Shown: positions 36,650-45,245 of the stretch, piece after piece | Layout: the number at the start of each line of letters is the position of its first letter | Numbering within the stretch: the stretch's first letter is position 1 | Assembly: GCF_001650495.1 (NCBI RefSeq) | Contig: NZ_LWCS01000014.1 | Location: 62,001 to 126,000 of the forward strand | Direction of reading: 5' to 3' | DNA: 64,000 nucleotides | From: Mycolicibacterium iranicum | GTDB taxonomy: Bacteria > Actinomycetota > Actinomycetes > Mycobacteriales > Mycobacteriaceae | Translations under genes and position numbers: made by a program | The notes under the pieces: generated by a model | Databases searched by the model: none | Told to the model about the DNA's origin: nothing | The model's input: only the letters and a program-made list of their open reading frames with translations

Positions 36650-37795
36650 TTGCGCAGCGACGCGGGCCGCCTGGCGTTGGCCGAGGTCGCCCGCTACGAC
36701 CTGACCGACTCCTCGCTGATCTCGGATATCGCCTCGGCGAGAACGCACTTCGGTGATCGGACCGCAGTACTCGTGGAGGCCGTGAAGCTGCGCCGCAAGG
36801 CAGCGGCGAAATTCGCCCACGCTTCGGACTGGCTGTTCACCGATGACGCACTGCAGCAGGCGACAGCGGAACCGGTCGCCAGGCATCGCGCGAGACGTCT
36901 CTGTGGCGCCGTCGTCCACGATGCCACGTGCTCCATCGGCACCGAGCTTGCAGCCCTTCGATATTCGGCGAGTTTCACGCTGGGCAGCGACATCGACCCG
37001 GTGCGCCTGGCGATGGCCGACCACAACCTCGGACTCGACGGCCCTGCCGTTGCCCTGTGCCGAGCCGACGCTCTGCGGCCAGTGACCGACGACGCGATCG
37101 TCCTCGTCGATCCCGCTCGCCGCAGCGGAGCCCGTCGCCGCTTCGACCCCCGCGCCTACCTGCCGCCGCTCGACGAGCTCCTCGACGTGCTGCGTCACCG
37201 CGAATTCGCCGTGAAGTGTTCTCCGGGAATCGATTTCACGATCGTCGGGCAGATGGGTTTCGACGGCGAGATCGAGGTGACGTCGCTGGGTGGAAGCGTC
37301 CGGGAGGCGTGCCTGTGGTCGCGCGGACTCGGGGGCGGGGGAGTGCGGCGCCGGGCCACGATGCTCGACACCGGCGAACAGATCGACGACACCGCGCCCG
37401 ACGACTGCAACGTCGCCGCCGCCGGTCGCTGGATCGTCGATCCCGACGGGGCGGTCGTGCGCGCCGGTTTGGTTCGCCACTATGCCGTCCGGCACGGTCT
37501 GTGGCAGCTCGACCCCGACATCGCATACCTGTCCGGCGACCAGTTGCCCGACGGCGTGCGGGGCTTCGAGGTGCTGGAGACGCTGGCCTTCAGCGAACGT
37601 CACCTCCGCCAGGCGCTTTCGGCCCGCGGCGTCGGGGCGGCCGAAATCCTGGTCCGCGGTGTCGACGTGGACCCCGATGCCCTGCGCGCCCGGATGCGCC
37701 TGCGCGGCTCCGCGCAGGTGACGGTCGTCATCACCCGGCTGGGCTCCGGGGCGTCAAGCCGGGCAACGGCATTCCTATGTCGTCCGTCACGTTGA
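36650..37795 (+). CDS. THUMP-like/SAM-dependent methyltransferase (Rv3037c-like)
   Basis: The protein (381 residues from TTG 36650) has D-A-T-C-S-I-G-T-E-L near residue 95 as a modified SAM motif, D-I-D-P-V-R-L-A-M, V-L-V-D-P-A-R-R-S-G-A-R-R-R-F and V-K-C-S-P-G-I-D-F, as in the mycobacterial Rv3037c family. The predicted start is weak: coding-like residues (AFRLDDVRY) continue upstream of TTG 36650, but no ATG, GTG or TTG exists before the in-frame TGA at 36611-36613. A non-standard start or a sequencing error is possible. Confidence 0.8.
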   Translation: MRSDAGRLALAEVARYDLTDSSLISDIASARTHFGDRTAVLVEAVKLRRKAAAKFAHASDWLFTDDALQQATAEPVARHRARRLCGAVVHDATCSIGTELAALRYSASFTLGSDIDPVRLAMADHNLGLDGPAVALCRADALRPVTDDAIVLVDPARRSGARRRFDPRAYLPPLDELLDVLRHREFAVKCSPGIDFTIVGQMGFDGEIEVTSLGGSVREACLWSRGLGGGGVRRRATMLDTGEQIDDTAPDDCNVAAAGRWIVDPDGAVVRAGLVRHYAVRHGLWQLDPDIAYLSGDQLPDGVRGFEVLETLAFSERHLRQALSARGVGAAEILVRGVDVDPDALRARMRLRGSAQVTVVITRLGSGASSRATAFLCRPSR

Positions 37796-37878
37796 AAGCT
37801 CACGTACCCTGGCCGTAACGGCGCTGACACCAGCACCGAAATCTTGTGTGTAGCCCCCCAATCCTGAGGACGTCGACG

Positions 37879-38604
37879 ATGCGCATTCTCGCTGCTCTGA
37901 CAGCGGCCGGTATTTCGGTCGGTTTGGCGACCGCGCCCACAGCGCCCGCTCAGCCAGTCGTCGCCGACGCCCCGTCGGCATGCGTCGAACTGGGGGGCCT
38001 GGTCGATGCCGACCAGATCTGTCGCGTGCATGTTGAAAATCCCACCTATCGGCTGGATTACACGTTTCCCGCGGACTATCCCGACCAGCAGGCGCTCACC
38101 GAGTACCTGAAGCAGACCCGGGACGGTTTCGTCAACGTCTCAGAGATGCCCGGCTCGTGGGATCTGCCGTACGTCCTCGACGGCCGGGGGACCGGATACC
38201 GCACGGGCCCCGATGACGGCGGCACCCGAAGCGTGGTGTTCGAGATGTACGAGAACGTGGGCGGTGCGCATCCACAGACGTGGTTCAAAGCGTTCAACTG
38301 GGACGTCGCCAAGAAGGCGCCCATCACGTTCGACACCCTGTTCACACCCGGCGCCGAGCCGTTGAACGTCATCTTCCCGATCGTGCAGGCCGACATCTCG
38401 CGCCAGCTTGGCGTCGACGCCCCGATCTCACCGTCTGCAGGTCTCGACCCTGCCAAGTACACGGAGTTCGCGATCACCGACGTTTCGGTGATCTTCTACT
38501 TCGGCCAGGGCGAGATCATGCCCGGGGCGGGCGGTGCACTGCAGGCCACCGTCCCGCGCTCGGCCATCGCGTCGATGCTGGCGCTGCCCCCGGCTACGCC
38601 CTAG
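37879..38604 (+). CDS. Secreted protein, TB22.2-like (Rv3036c-like)
   Basis: The 241 residues start with a signal peptide (MRILAALTAAGISVGLATAP, probable cleavage near TAPAQP). The mature part has Y-R-L-D-Y-T-F-P, F-E-M-Y-E-N-V-G-G-A-H-P and F-D-T-L-F-T-P, matching the DUF3298-containing secreted antigen TB22.2, described as a possible esterase. ATG 37879 follows GAGGA. Its 3' end overlaps the convergent symporter gene by 11 bp. Confidence 0.9.
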   Translation: MRILAALTAAGISVGLATAPTAPAQPVVADAPSACVELGGLVDADQICRVHVENPTYRLDYTFPADYPDQQALTEYLKQTRDGFVNVSEMPGSWDLPYVLDGRGTGYRTGPDDGGTRSVVFEMYENVGGAHPQTWFKAFNWDVAKKAPITFDTLFTPGAEPLNVIFPIVQADISRQLGVDAPISPSAGLDPAKYTEFAITDVSVIFYFGQGEIMPGAGGALQATVPRSAIASMLALPPATP

Positions 38605-40141
38605 CCCGTTCGCGGTCTTTGCCGGTGGCCGGATCGTAGTTCTCCCAGAACGTCGCATTCTTGATTCCGAGCGCCACCGGATCGAACTGGGGATCCAACC
38701 CCTGCTTCTTCTGATTCTCGTAATCCCAGAGGGCTTTGTAAGCGGGCTGCTGCAGGATCAGGATGCCGATGATGTTCAGCCACGCCATCAGCCCGACCCC
38801 GATGTCGCCCAGAGTCCACGCCTCCGAGGCGGTCGACACTGCGCCCAACGTGACCGACACCAGGATCAGTGCCTGCAGCAGCATCGTCATGGTGGTACCC
38901 ACCGAGCCGGGCAGAAAGCGGACATTGACGGTCGCGAAGCGCCCCAGCATGAAGCGCAGGTTGGTTTCAGCCATGTAGTAGTACGCCACGATCGTCGTGA
39001 AGCAGAAGAACGCCAGCGAGATCGCGATGAAGCTGGATCCGGCGCCGCTCCACAGCGTGTCGAAGCCGGTCTGAGCGAACGCCGGCCCGACTTCGGCGTC
39101 GGCGGGCAGGATGGTGCCGCCCTCGCGGATCACTGCGCCGTCGGCTGTTCCGCCCTCGAAGACTCGGTAGGCGCCGGTGGACAGAATGAGAAAGCCGGTC
39201 GCCGAACAGACGAACAAGGTGTCCACATAGACCGCGAACGCCTGCACCAGCCCCTGCTTGGCAGGATGGGAAACCTCGGCAGCCGCCGCGGCGTGCGGGC
39301 CGGTGCCCTGGCCGGCCTCGTTGGAGTAGATCCCACGCTTGACGCCCCACATCACCGCGAGTCCGATGATGGCTCCGAATGCCGAATCTATCCCGAACGC
39401 GCTGGAGAAGATCAACGAGAGGATGGCCGGGATCTCCGAGGCGTTGAACAGCACGACCACCAGCGCCAGCGCGATGTAGACGACGGCCATGAACGGCACA
39501 ACGATCGAGGCAAACGTCGCGATCCGCTTGACCCCGCCGATGATCACGAAGGCCAGCACGATCACCGTGCCGACCGCCACCCACCACTTGGAGAAGCCCC
39601 ATGCCGAACTCATTGCCGAAGCCATGGAGTTCGATTGCACGCCCGGCAGCAGCAAACCCATTGCCAGCAGGGTGACGGCCGCGAAGACGTATCCGTAAAT
39701 CTTCATGGCTCCTGCTGCCGCCGTGTGGGACAGCGCAGTGCTGAAGTAGTACGCCGGACCGCCGCGGTACTCGCCGGTCAGCTTGTCGCGGTCTTTGTAG
39801 ATCTGACCAAGGGTGCATTCCACAAAGGACGTCGACGCTCCGAGGAAGGCCACCGCCCACATCCAGAACAGCGCGCCCGGTCCGCCGAATGCGATGGCCG
39901 TCGCCACACCGGCGATGTTGCCGGTGCCGACCCGGCCGGCCAGCGACATGGTGAGCGCTTGGAAGCTGGAGACTCCAGCAGGAGACTTCTCGCCTCTGAG
40001 CATGAGCCGCACCATCTCGGGGATCTGGCGCACCTGCACGAAACGAGATCGGATGGAGAAGTAAACCCCTGCGGCCAAGCACAGGTACACCAGTGTTTCG
40101 TGCCAGACCAGGTCGTTAACGGCACCGAGGAAGTCAGTCAA
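38594..40141 (-). CDS. Alanine/glycine:sodium symporter (AGCS family)
   Basis: The 515-residue membrane protein has the AGCS signatures FQALTMSLAGRVGTGNIAGVATAI, G-G-P-G-A-L-F-W-M-W and the hydrophilic E-A-G-Q-G-T-G-P-H-A-A-A motif, with about ten membrane segments. It imports alanine or glycine with sodium. It starts at TTG 40141, preceded by AAGGA. Neighbours give no further hint. It is not part of the M. tuberculosis gene order I recall at this site. Confidence 0.93.
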   Translation of the reverse strand: MTDFLGAVNDLVWHETLVYLCLAAGVYFSIRSRFVQVRQIPEMVRLMLRGEKSPAGVSSFQALTMSLAGRVGTGNIAGVATAIAFGGPGALFWMWAVAFLGASTSFVECTLGQIYKDRDKLTGEYRGGPAYYFSTALSHTAAAGAMKIYGYVFAAVTLLAMGLLLPGVQSNSMASAMSSAWGFSKWWVAVGTVIVLAFVIIGGVKRIATFASIVVPFMAVVYIALALVVVLFNASEIPAILSLIFSSAFGIDSAFGAIIGLAVMWGVKRGIYSNEAGQGTGPHAAAAAEVSHPAKQGLVQAFAVYVDTLFVCSATGFLILSTGAYRVFEGGTADGAVIREGGTILPADAEVGPAFAQTGFDTLWSGAGSSFIAISLAFFCFTTIVAYYYMAETNLRFMLGRFATVNVRFLPGSVGTTMTMLLQALILVSVTLGAVSTASEAWTLGDIGVGLMAWLNIIGILILQQPAYKALWDYENQKKQGLDPQFDPVALGIKNATFWENYDPATGKDRERARA

Positions 40142-40256
40142 TTCCTATCCTTCGTCATCGCAGTCAGTGGAACTCCAGCACGCATGCTCGCAGAGTCGAG
40201 CACGGCCGGTGTTGCATTACTGCGAACTCGCTGTTAACTGACCGGTCATTTTCCGG

Positions 40257-41546
40257 TCATGCGGGGGCGAAGCCGTAAATCTGGCCGTCGCTGGTTGCGG
40301 CGACCACATGCCTGTCGTGGCCGATCGACACCCCGACCGGCCACCCGCTCGCGTTCGGAAGCCGATAGGTGTTCACGGAGCTGCCGTCACCGAGGTTGAA
40401 CACCCGCAGCGCCAAGCCCGCCGCGTCGCCCTCACCGTCGCGCACCACGGTGTACCCGACGTCGGCGAGGCTGGACGTCGTCAGCGGAGACGTGTCCTCA
40501 CGTGTCCACACCTCTTCGCCTTCCTCTGCGGTGTCGCGGATCGCGGTCAACCGCGCACCGGGCCCGCCGCCGGCAATGATCAAGCCGTCCGGGGTCACCG
40601 ACGGAGGAGTCTGGGCGAGATAGTTCAGCGGCACCGCCCACTTCTCGGTGCCGTCGGCGCTGTTGATCGCCCACAGGTGCTCGTCACGGCCGTTGACGTA
40701 GACCGTCGTACCGTCCGCCGACAGGACCGGGCTGGCCAGCGGTCCGCCACCGACCACGTCGCTGGTCCACTCGCGCGTCAGCTCCGGGGTCTGCCCCTGC
40801 CGATAGCGCAGGCCGACCAGCACCGGCTTCTCGGCATCGGGCTCCCACAGGGTCAGCACGATCATCCCGGTGGCTTCCGAATAGGCCGGGGCCGCTGCCA
40901 CCGGGCAACCGGGCCGCGCCAGCCGGCAGTCTGCGAGTCCGCGTTCGGAGTCGGTCGGGTTCAGCCCGTCGACCAGATCGAGGGAGGTCCCGCTGACCGT
41001 GCCACGGTGCGCGTCGAACACCAGCACCTGGCCGAGGTGGGTCACCACGAGCAGTCGGCCGGGAGCCACCATCCGGGTCGTCAGCGGCAACCCGATCACC
41101 GGGGTGCGCCACCGTACCCACTGGGTCGTCGGAAAGGACTGCAACAGGCCCGGCTGACCGATGTAAAGATTGTCGAAACCGTCGAACAGCGGGCTGGCGA
41201 TTCCGCCGCCCTGTACGAGCCGGGTGCACCAGCGCTGGCGGGCTCGGTTGTCGACCTCCCAGACCATCAGCGAGCAGCCGGCCTCGGTCTGCGCGTTCAC
41301 GGCCAGATAGCTTCCCGACCCGAGCGCGGCCTGAGCGGCGAGGCTGCCCTTGACCGACCGCCCCCACTCCAGCCGCAGGTTCTGCGCCCCCGCGACCGGA
41401 GCAGAACTGGTGTTCGCGGCGTCGGCGTATTGCGCCGACCAACCCGCTGCCGCGCGGGCGTCGACCCAGGAATCGGTGTTGCCGCAGCCGGCGAGCACCC
41501 CGATCGTCAGTGCCGTGACAGCCACTGCGGTGATTCGCCGGAGCAC
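40257..41546 (-). CDS. PQQ-type beta-propeller lipoprotein (Rv3035-like)
   Basis: The 429-residue lipoprotein has lipobox IGVLAGC and a beta-propeller built from PQQ-like blades (WEVDNRARQRWC, LLVVTHLGQVLVFDAHRG, VYVNGRDEHLWAINSADGTEKW, VVAATSDGQIYGFAPA). Such proteins act as extracellular scaffolds, as BamB does in Gram-negatives. GTG 41546 is chosen because AAGGG lies upstream and the signal peptide begins there. It diverges from the acetyltransferase gene; the two 5' ends are 120 bp apart. Confidence 0.88.
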   Translation of the reverse strand: MLRRITAVAVTALTIGVLAGCGNTDSWVDARAAAGWSAQYADAANTSSAPVAGAQNLRLEWGRSVKGSLAAQAALGSGSYLAVNAQTEAGCSLMVWEVDNRARQRWCTRLVQGGGIASPLFDGFDNLYIGQPGLLQSFPTTQWVRWRTPVIGLPLTTRMVAPGRLLVVTHLGQVLVFDAHRGTVSGTSLDLVDGLNPTDSERGLADCRLARPGCPVAAAPAYSEATGMIVLTLWEPDAEKPVLVGLRYRQGQTPELTREWTSDVVGGGPLASPVLSADGTTVYVNGRDEHLWAINSADGTEKWAVPLNYLAQTPPSVTPDGLIIAGGGPGARLTAIRDTAEEGEEVWTREDTSPLTTSSLADVGYTVVRDGEGDAAGLALRVFNLGDGSSVNTYRLPNASGWPVGVSIGHDRHVVAATSDGQIYGFAPA

Positions 41547-41666
41547 GAGATCCCTTCTGATCGCGTTGTAATTCGAGCCCACGTGAGGGTAACCGCTGGC
41601 CCGTTCGGAGGGCAGGAGCGCAGCGACCCGGGATGTCAGCCCGGCGAGCGCGTAGGCTGTCCGGCC

Positions 41667-42404
41667 ATGACGACGATGTGGGGCGCACCGTTGCACAAGC
41701 GCTGGAGAGGCTCGCGCCTGAAAGATCCGCGTCAAGCCAGGTTCCTGACGATCGCATCGTTGAAGTGGGTCATCGCCAACCGCGCTTACACGCCGTGGTA
41801 TCTCGTCCGCTACTTTCGTCTGCTCAAGTTCAAACTCGCGAATCCGCACATCATCACCCGCGGAATGGTCTTTCTCGGCAAGGGCGTCGAGATCCAGGCG
41901 ACCCCGGAGCTGTCCCAGATGGAGATCGGGCGGTGGGTGCACATCGGCGACAAGAACACCATCCGTTGCCACGAGGGATCCCTGCGCATCGGTGACAAGG
42001 TGGTGCTCGGCCGTGACAACGTCATCAACACCTACCTCGACATCGAACTCGGCGATTCGGTGCTGATGGCTGACTGGTGCTACATCTGCGACTTCGACCA
42101 CAAGATGGACAGCATCGAGTTGCCGATCAAAGACCAGGGAATCGTGAAGGGCCCGGTGCGGATCGGTCCAGACACCTGGGTCGGTGTGAAGGTCAGCGTT
42201 CTACGCAACACGACGATCGGTCGCGGTTGCGTGCTCGGATCACACGCGGTGGTCCGCGGTGACATCCCGGACTACTCGATCGCCGTCGGCGCTCCGGCCA
42301 AGGTCGTGAAGAACCGCAAGCTGTCGTGGGAGACCTCGGCCACCGAGCGCGCCGAACTGGCCGCCGCGCTGGCCGACATCGAGCGAAAAAAAGCCGCCCG
42401 CTAG
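41667..42404 (+). CDS. Hexapeptide-repeat acetyltransferase (Rv3034c-like)
   Basis: The 245 residues contain left-handed beta-helix repeats (MEIGRWVHIGDKNTIRCHEG, LRIGDKVVLGRDNVINT, VRIGPDTWVGVKVSVL, IGRGCVLGSHAVVRGDIPDYSIAVGAPAKVV) typical of O-acetyltransferases. It resembles Rv3034c, part of the methylglucose lipopolysaccharide gene group, so it probably acylates a polysaccharide. ATG 41667 has a TAGGCT -10-like hexamer (41653-41658) 8 nt upstream. Confidence 0.9.
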   Translation: MTTMWGAPLHKRWRGSRLKDPRQARFLTIASLKWVIANRAYTPWYLVRYFRLLKFKLANPHIITRGMVFLGKGVEIQATPELSQMEIGRWVHIGDKNTIRCHEGSLRIGDKVVLGRDNVINTYLDIELGDSVLMADWCYICDFDHKMDSIELPIKDQGIVKGPVRIGPDTWVGVKVSVLRNTTIGRGCVLGSHAVVRGDIPDYSIAVGAPAKVVKNRKLSWETSATERAELAAALADIERKKAAR

Positions 42405-42500
42405 GACGGAGTCGGCCGAGGGACGAGGCGGACAAGGATCACGAGCTGGTCGTTCGCGTCAGGGAGTGCGTCGGCGCGGCACAGGTGACAGCATTTCCCG

Positions 42501-44009
42501 GTGACCACAAGGACGCCCCAGACGATCTCCTATCCGGCACCCGGCGCTCGGCCCTACCGGAGGGACGAGGAACCGTTGGCGCCTCACGTCATCGTGCTCT
42601 TCGGTGCGACAGGTGATCTGGCGAAGCGCAAGCTGATCCCCGGTATGGCCTATTTGGACCAATCCGAACTGGCCCCGCACATCCAGGTCGTCGGCACGTC
42701 GCTGGAGGACCTCACCGACGACGAGTTCCGCAGCCTGGCCAAGGAGTCCATCGGTAAGTACGGCACCCACAAGCTCACCGATGAGCAATGGGAGAACTTC
42801 GCGAAGATCCTGACGTATGTGCCGCAGGGCGCGGGACCCGAGGCGCTGGCCACTGCCGTGGCGGAAGCAGAACAACGGCTCGCCGTCGACGACACCATCG
42901 AAGTGCAGCGGCTGCACTATCTGTCGGTGCCCCCGAAGGCTGCGCGGGCCGTGATCACGATGCTGCGCGAGGCCGATCTGGTGGCGCGCTCGCGGGTGGT
43001 GATGGAGAAGCCGTTCGGCACCGACCTGGCCAGTGCCGTCGCTTTGAACAACTTCGTACATCAGACGTTCCGGGAGCGGCAGATCTTCCGCATCGACCAC
43101 TTCCTCGGCAAGGAGGCGGCGCAGAACATCCTGGCTTTCCGGTTCGCCAACGGCCTTTTCGAGCCGATCTGGAACCGCAACTTCATCGACCATATCCAGA
43201 TCGACATCCCCGAGACGCTCGGCCTCGACGAACGGGCCAATTTCTACGAAAGCACCGGTGCATACAAGGACATGGTCGTCACCCACCTCTTCCAGGTGAT
43301 GGCGTTCGTCGTGATGGAACCGCCCACCGCGCTGGAGCCCCGGGCGATCAGCGAGGAGAAGAACAAGGTGTTCCGCTCCATGCTGCCGATCGAAAGTCGT
43401 GACGTGGTTCGCGGACAGTTCGTTGGCTACCGCGAACTCGCCGGTGTGGCAAGGGATTCCGACACGGAAACGTTCATCGCGCTGAAGGTCGGCATCGACA
43501 ACTGGCGCTGGGCGGGGGTGCCGATCTACCTGCGCACCGGCAAGCAGATGGCCGAGGGCATGCGCATCATCTCGATCGCGTTCAAGGAGGCTCCGCGCAC
43601 CATGTTCCCCTCCGGGTCGGGCGTCGGATCGCAGGGTCCCGATCACCTGACCTTCGATCTCGCCGACGCCTCGAAGGTCTCGCTGTCGTTCTACGGCAAA
43701 CGGCCCGGGCCGGGAATGAAGCTGGAGAAGATGTCGATGCAGTTCTCCACTCAGGAGACCGAGCAACTCGGCGACGTGCTCGAAGCCTACGAACGCCTGA
43801 TCCTCGACGCCATGCGAGGCGACCACACATTGTTCACCACCGCCGAGGGCATCGAATCCCTGTGGGAGCGTTCGGTGGACCTGCTGGAGGACCCGCCCGC
43901 GGTGAAGAGCTATCAGCCGGGAACCTGGGGGCCCAACTCCATCCATCAGTTGATCGCGCCCAATGCCTGGCGGCTGCCGTTCGAACGAGCCTGGCGGGAA
44001 AAGAAGTAG
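42501..44009 (+). CDS. zwf: Glucose-6-phosphate 1-dehydrogenase
   Basis: The 502-residue enzyme has the NADP motif VIVLFGATGDLAKRKLIP, active-site RIDHFLGKEAAQNI and VMEKPFGTDLASA. It makes 6-phosphogluconolactone and NADPH in the pentose phosphate pathway. It starts at GTG 42501. In M. tuberculosis this site has no zwf gene, so this copy sits within the polysaccharide region, perhaps by rearrangement. It is convergent with the glucosyltransferase gene (3 bp gap). Confidence 0.95.
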   Translation: MTTRTPQTISYPAPGARPYRRDEEPLAPHVIVLFGATGDLAKRKLIPGMAYLDQSELAPHIQVVGTSLEDLTDDEFRSLAKESIGKYGTHKLTDEQWENFAKILTYVPQGAGPEALATAVAEAEQRLAVDDTIEVQRLHYLSVPPKAARAVITMLREADLVARSRVVMEKPFGTDLASAVALNNFVHQTFRERQIFRIDHFLGKEAAQNILAFRFANGLFEPIWNRNFIDHIQIDIPETLGLDERANFYESTGAYKDMVVTHLFQVMAFVVMEPPTALEPRAISEEKNKVFRSMLPIESRDVVRGQFVGYRELAGVARDSDTETFIALKVGIDNWRWAGVPIYLRTGKQMAEGMRIISIAFKEAPRTMFPSGSGVGSQGPDHLTFDLADASKVSLSFYGKRPGPGMKLEKMSMQFSTQETEQLGDVLEAYERLILDAMRGDHTLFTTAEGIESLWERSVDLLEDPPAVKSYQPGTWGPNSIHQLIAPNAWRLPFERAWREKK

Positions 44010-44012
44010 GCG

Positions 44013-45245
44013 TCACCGGTCGGGGAGGGGGCGCTCCTCGATCGGCCTCCTCGGTTGCGGCCTGCGCTCGGCGCGTTTGGCCGCCAGGTACACCTGGGCC
44101 GTCTCGGCGGCCACCGTCTCCCAGGCGAAGTCCGAGGTCAACCGGTCCCGCGCTGCGATCGCGCGCCGTTGGGCGGCGGCGGGGGAGTCGAGCACCGTGC
44201 GAACTGCATCGGCCAGCGCGCCGATGTTGCTGGGCGGGTAGGAGATGCCCGTCACGCCGTTGATGACGGCCTCGCCGAGCCCGCCTGCCGTCGACGTGAC
44301 CAGAGGCGTGCCGGTGGCCGCGGCCTCCAGCGCGACGATCCCGAAAGGCTCGTAGTGCGACGGCAGCACCGCCACGTCGGCGCGGTGCAGGTGCGCGAGT
44401 AGCTGCGAGTGGTCAACGCGACCAACGAAATTCGTTGCTCTGAGCACCTTGTACTTTCGTGCCTGCTCGCGCAGGAAATCCAGTTGTGTGCCGTCGCCGG
44501 CGATGGTCAAGGTGGTGCCGGGATGGGTACGCCGGATCCGGGGCAGGGCGGCGATCGCGTCGTGCACGCCCTTCTCGTACTCCAGGCGGCCGAAGTACAG
44601 CAGCTCGGCGGGCCCCGAATGCCGCCGCCTGTGGGCGAACGGCCAACCATCGGTGTCGATTCCGTTCGGAATAACTGTGATGTCGGAGAGCTCCGGACCG
44701 AAGAGGGTGCTGATTTCGTCACGCATGGACGCAGAGCACGTGATCAACGAATCCGAATCATGCACCAGCCACGACTCCATCGCATGCACCTGGCGGCTCA
44801 CCGCGCCGGAGACCCAGCCCGAATGGCGACCCGCCTCGGTCGCGTGAATGGTGGAAACCAGTGGAACATCGAAGAATTGGGCCAACGCCACGCCGGGCTG
44901 TGCGACGAGCCAGTCGTGTGCGTGCACGATGTCGGGGCGCCAGTCGGCGAGTACGAGCCCGGCGCGGATCATTGCGTGGCCCATCGCGAGCGTCCACGCC
45001 ATCATGTCCGCACCGAACGTGAACTCGTGCGGATCCTCTGCCGCCGCGATCACCCGCACGCCTTCGTGCACCTCGTCGGTGGTCGGGTGCGTCTGCGGAT
45101 CGGTGGCGGTGGGGCGCCGGCTGAGCACGACGACCTCGTGGCCGGCCATCACGAGCTCCGTCGCCAGGTGGTGGACATGGCGGCCGAGCCCGCCGATCAC
45201 CACGGGTGGGTACTCCCACGACACCAGCAGGATTTTCAGCTTCAC
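44013..45245 (-). CDS. Alpha-glucosyltransferase, GT4/GT5 type (Rv3032-like)
   Basis: The 410-residue GT-B enzyme has N-terminal SWEYPPVVIGGLGRHVHHLA and a C-terminal nucleotide-sugar domain with YFGRLEYEKGVHDAIAA, GTQLDFLREQA and SHYEPFGIVALEAAATGTP (E-x7-E). Rv3032 elongates the alpha-1,4 glucan of methylglucose lipopolysaccharide and contributes to glycogen. GTG 45245 overlaps the stop of the branching-enzyme gene by 4 nt (GTGA). Confidence 0.93.
   Translation of the reverse strand: MKLKILLVSWEYPPVVIGGLGRHVHHLATELVMAGHEVVVLSRRPTATDPQTHPTTDEVHEGVRVIAAAEDPHEFTFGADMMAWTLAMGHAMIRAGLVLADWRPDIVHAHDWLVAQPGVALAQFFDVPLVSTIHATEAGRHSGWVSGAVSRQVHAMESWLVHDSDSLITCSASMRDEISTLFGPELSDITVIPNGIDTDGWPFAHRRRHSGPAELLYFGRLEYEKGVHDAIAALPRIRRTHPGTTLTIAGDGTQLDFLREQARKYKVLRATNFVGRVDHSQLLAHLHRADVAVLPSHYEPFGIVALEAAATGTPLVTSTAGGLGEAVINGVTGISYPPSNIGALADAVRTVLDSPAAAQRRAIAARDRLTSDFAWETVAAETAQVYLAAKRAERRPQPRRPIEERPLPDR

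Noticed and set aside
40257..42101. Lipoprotein frame extended to 42101
   Set aside because: The signal peptide begins at GTG 41546, and the extension is antisense to the acetyltransferase.
40308..42404. Very long plus-strand frame running into the acetyltransferase
   Set aside because: Only the part from ATG 41667 has protein motifs; the upstream part is antisense to the lipoprotein gene.
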